A stretch of 7,345 bases of DNA from Chloroflexia bacterium (lineage in GTDB: Bacteria > Chloroflexota > Chloroflexia > Thermomicrobiales > JALYUS01): contig JAICIL010000226.1 of NCBI GenBank assembly GCA_025924435.1, positions 1-7,345 of the forward strand, written 5' to 3'. A program made the position numbers and the translations under genes. Below the pieces are notes generated by a model. The model saw nothing but the letters and a program-made list of their open reading frames with translations. It was not told the origin of the DNA and searched no databases. Positions 6,389 through 7,345 of this stretch are shown piece after piece. Position 1 is the stretch's first letter; each line of letters opens with the position of its first letter.

Positions 6389-7114
6389 CTACCCTTCAAA
6401 ACGGTAGCCGTGCCCGCGCACGGTGACGAGGCGGGTCGGCGTCGCGGGGTCGGCCTCGATCTTCTCGCGCAACTGCCGCATGTGGACATCAACCGTGCGC
6501 GGGTCGCCGTAATAATCAATGCCCCAGACGCTGTCGAGCAGTTGCTGGCGGGAGAGGGCGAGGCCGCGATTGCGGACGAGGTAGGTCAGGAGGTCGAATT
6601 CGCGCGGCCGGAGCGGCACTTCCGTACCGTTCAGCAGGACGCGCCGCTCCTGCGGCGAGACGACGAGGTTGCCGAACGTCATCCCTTCCGTGCGGGGGAT
6701 GACGCCGTCTGTGTCCGCCGAAGGATCGGGCAGCCCCTCGCGCCGCCGCAGGACCGCGCGGATGCGCGCGTGCAACTCGCGCAGGCCGAACGGCTTCGTC
6801 ACATAATCGTCCGCCCCGAGTTCGAGGCCGACGACCTTATCGGTCTCATCGTCCCGCGCGGTGAGCATGATGACCGGCACATCGCTGTCGCGCCGGAGCG
6901 CCTGGCAGACCCTAAACCCGTCCATGCCCGGCAGCATGATATCGAGGATGACGAGGTCCGGCTTCTCGGCGCGAGCGAGGCGCAATCCCGATGGCCCGTC
7001 GCTCGCCGTAAGGACGCGATACCCCTGCCGCTCCAGCGAGAACTGCAACGACTCGCGGAGCGGCCGCTCGTCGTCCACAACCAGGATAGACGCCGTCGTT
7101 TCTTCGCGTTGCAT
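6389..7114 (-). CDS. phoP: Phosphate-response regulator PhoP (PhoB-like, OmpR family)
   Basis: 241-residue cytoplasmic transcription factor. The receiver domain covers about 8-122, with the acidic pocket Asp14-Asp15, phospho-acceptor Asp58 (VILDIMLPGMDG), Thr85 (MLTA) and Lys107 (TKPF). A linker of about 20 residues precedes an OmpR/PhoB winged-helix DNA-binding domain (about 145-241) with LRPREFDLLTYLV, the recognition-helix region RTVDVHMRQLREKIE and the closing wing TVRGHGYRFE. Linkage to phoR and pst marks it as the Pho regulator; by sequence alone it could be another OmpR-family regulator. The name PhoP follows Gram-positive usage, and PhoB would be equivalent. The frame is open upstream to an ATG at 7171, but those 19 residues are not receiver-like and that ATG overlaps the likely -10. 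The ATG at 7114 starts directly before the first strand (SILVVDDE). Its ribosome site is only a G-run about 8 bases upstream. Confidence 0.93.
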   Translation of the reverse strand: MQREETTASILVVDDERPLRESLQFSLERQGYRVLTASDGPSGLRLARAEKPDLVILDIMLPGMDGFRVCQALRRDSDVPVIMLTARDDETDKVVGLELGADDYVTKPFGLRELHARIRAVLRRREGLPDPSADTDGVIPRTEGMTFGNLVVSPQERRVLLNGTEVPLRPREFDLLTYLVRNRGLALSRQQLLDSVWGIDYYGDPRTVDVHMRQLREKIEADPATPTRLVTVRGHGYRFEG

Positions 7115-7161
7115 CGGATCAGCCCCCCGCACATGCGGCCAACCGGCGCGCCTTCCACGGC

Positions 7162-7167
7162 AGTGTA
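7162..7167 (-). promoter_or_regulatory. Probable -10 element of the phoP promoter
   Basis: TACACT on the transcribed strand matches TAnnnT well. It lies about 48 bases before the phoP ATG and 10 bases after the ATAACA element of the candidate operator. No good TTGACA-like -35 sits 17 bases upstream, as expected for an activator-dependent promoter. Confidence 0.4.
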
Positions 7168-7177
7168 CCATCGGGGT

Positions 7178-7195
7178 TGTTATCGGATGATGAAC
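7178..7195 (-). promoter_or_regulatory. Candidate Pho box before phoP
   Basis: GTTCATCATC (7195-7186) is identical to the upstream end of the pstS Pho box. TTCATC (7194-7189) and ATAACA (7183-7178) are spaced 11 bases apart and resemble the TT-x-ACA type of Pho repeat. Only two elements are visible, so the evidence is weaker than for pstS. It suggests that PhoP controls its own operon. Confidence 0.4.
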
Positions 7196-7200
7196 AGGCG

Positions 7201-7260
7201 CGCTTAGCGAAATTGACTGTCATTCGTACGGAACTCGGTTGAGCGAGCAAGAATCATGGT
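7201..7260. other. Intergenic sequence upstream of the phoP promoter, no gene seen
   Basis: No plausible reading frame or RNA gene is visible. A TTGACT at 7213-7218 and a single CTGTCAT at 7217-7223 on the plus strand could belong to a divergent promoter, but no -10 or second repeat accompanies them. Confidence 0.4.
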
Positions 7261-7345
7261 GGTGGGGGGGGGCACCCCCCCCCCCCCCGCGCAACGCACG
7301 GCGGGGGCCCCCGCCAGGGGGGCCCCCCCCCACAAAACCCCCGGC
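7261..7345. other. Low-complexity G/C homopolymer sequence, probable assembly-end artefact
   Basis: This tail holds a run of 9 G (7264-7272), 14 C (7275-7288), GGGGGCCCCC (7303-7312) and G6C9 (7317-7331), with little other sequence. It is abruptly unlike the rest of the window and sits at the very edge. It looks like low-quality read ends extended by an assembler rather than biology. Confidence 0.7.

Noticed and set aside
7115..7171. Earlier phoP start at 7171
   Set aside because: The 19 extra residues do not belong to a receiver domain, and the ATG overlaps the likely -10 element.
6197..7207. Plus-strand open frame (336 codons) opposite phoP and the start of phoR
   Set aside because: Shadow frame; it also runs through the phoP promoter region and resembles no protein family.
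7217..7223. CTGTCAT on the plus strand, identical to an E. coli Pho-box half-site
   Set aside because: Only one copy; no second element occurs 11 bases away on either side, and it lies next to suspect sequence.
7264..7331. G/C palindromes at the right edge as a terminator or G-quadruplex element
   Set aside because: The homopolymer pattern is better explained by low-quality assembled sequence at a contig end.

Overview
The window holds one co-directional phosphate-starvation locus, all on the minus strand: phoP-phoR-pstS-pstC-pstA-pstB-phoU. It occupies about 7114 down to 139. It encodes a response regulator, its sensor kinase, the complete high-affinity ABC phosphate importer (binding lipoprotein, two permeases, ATPase) and the negative regulator PhoU. 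Every reading frame is intact. G+C is high, roughly two thirds by eye. A Gly/Ala/Pro/Thr-rich linker follows a twin-arginine lipoprotein signal in PstS, and the Pho proteins are of Gram-positive or Chloroflexota style. This suggests a high-GC, probably monoderm bacterium; Chloroflexota (Thermomicrobia-like) is my best guess and an actinobacterium the alternative. That placement is inference from sequence style.

Layout from the right edge leftward, in the direction of transcription. Bases 7345-7261 are homopolymeric G/C sequence that looks like an assembly or read-end artefact. Bases 7200-7115 carry a likely phoP promoter. phoP (7114-6389) and phoR (6382-5108) are separated by 6 bases. A 157-base gap (5107-4951) holds a convincing Pho-box candidate: 7-bp elements at an exact 11-bp period, sharing the 10-mer GATGATGAAC with the phoP promoter. 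pstS (4950-3712) is followed by two small stem-loops, then pstC (3646-2648), pstA (2628-1738), pstB (1748-873, overlapping pstA by 11 bp) and phoU (828-139). At the left edge, the first 32 residues of an IS630-family transposase (97-1) run off the window, only 41 bases after the phoU stop.

How the genes work together, from family knowledge: PstSCAB imports phosphate and reports its transport state. PhoU relays this to PhoR and keeps it from phosphorylating PhoP. When phosphate is scarce, PhoP-P binds Pho boxes and raises pst expression, and probably its own. All signalling and transport parts sit in one block here, with candidate PhoP sites before both phoP and pstS.

I found no undescribed system. 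The points worth a second look are the two related Pho-box candidates, the insertion sequence abutting phoU at a CTAG, the stem-loops after pstS, and the suspect right edge.
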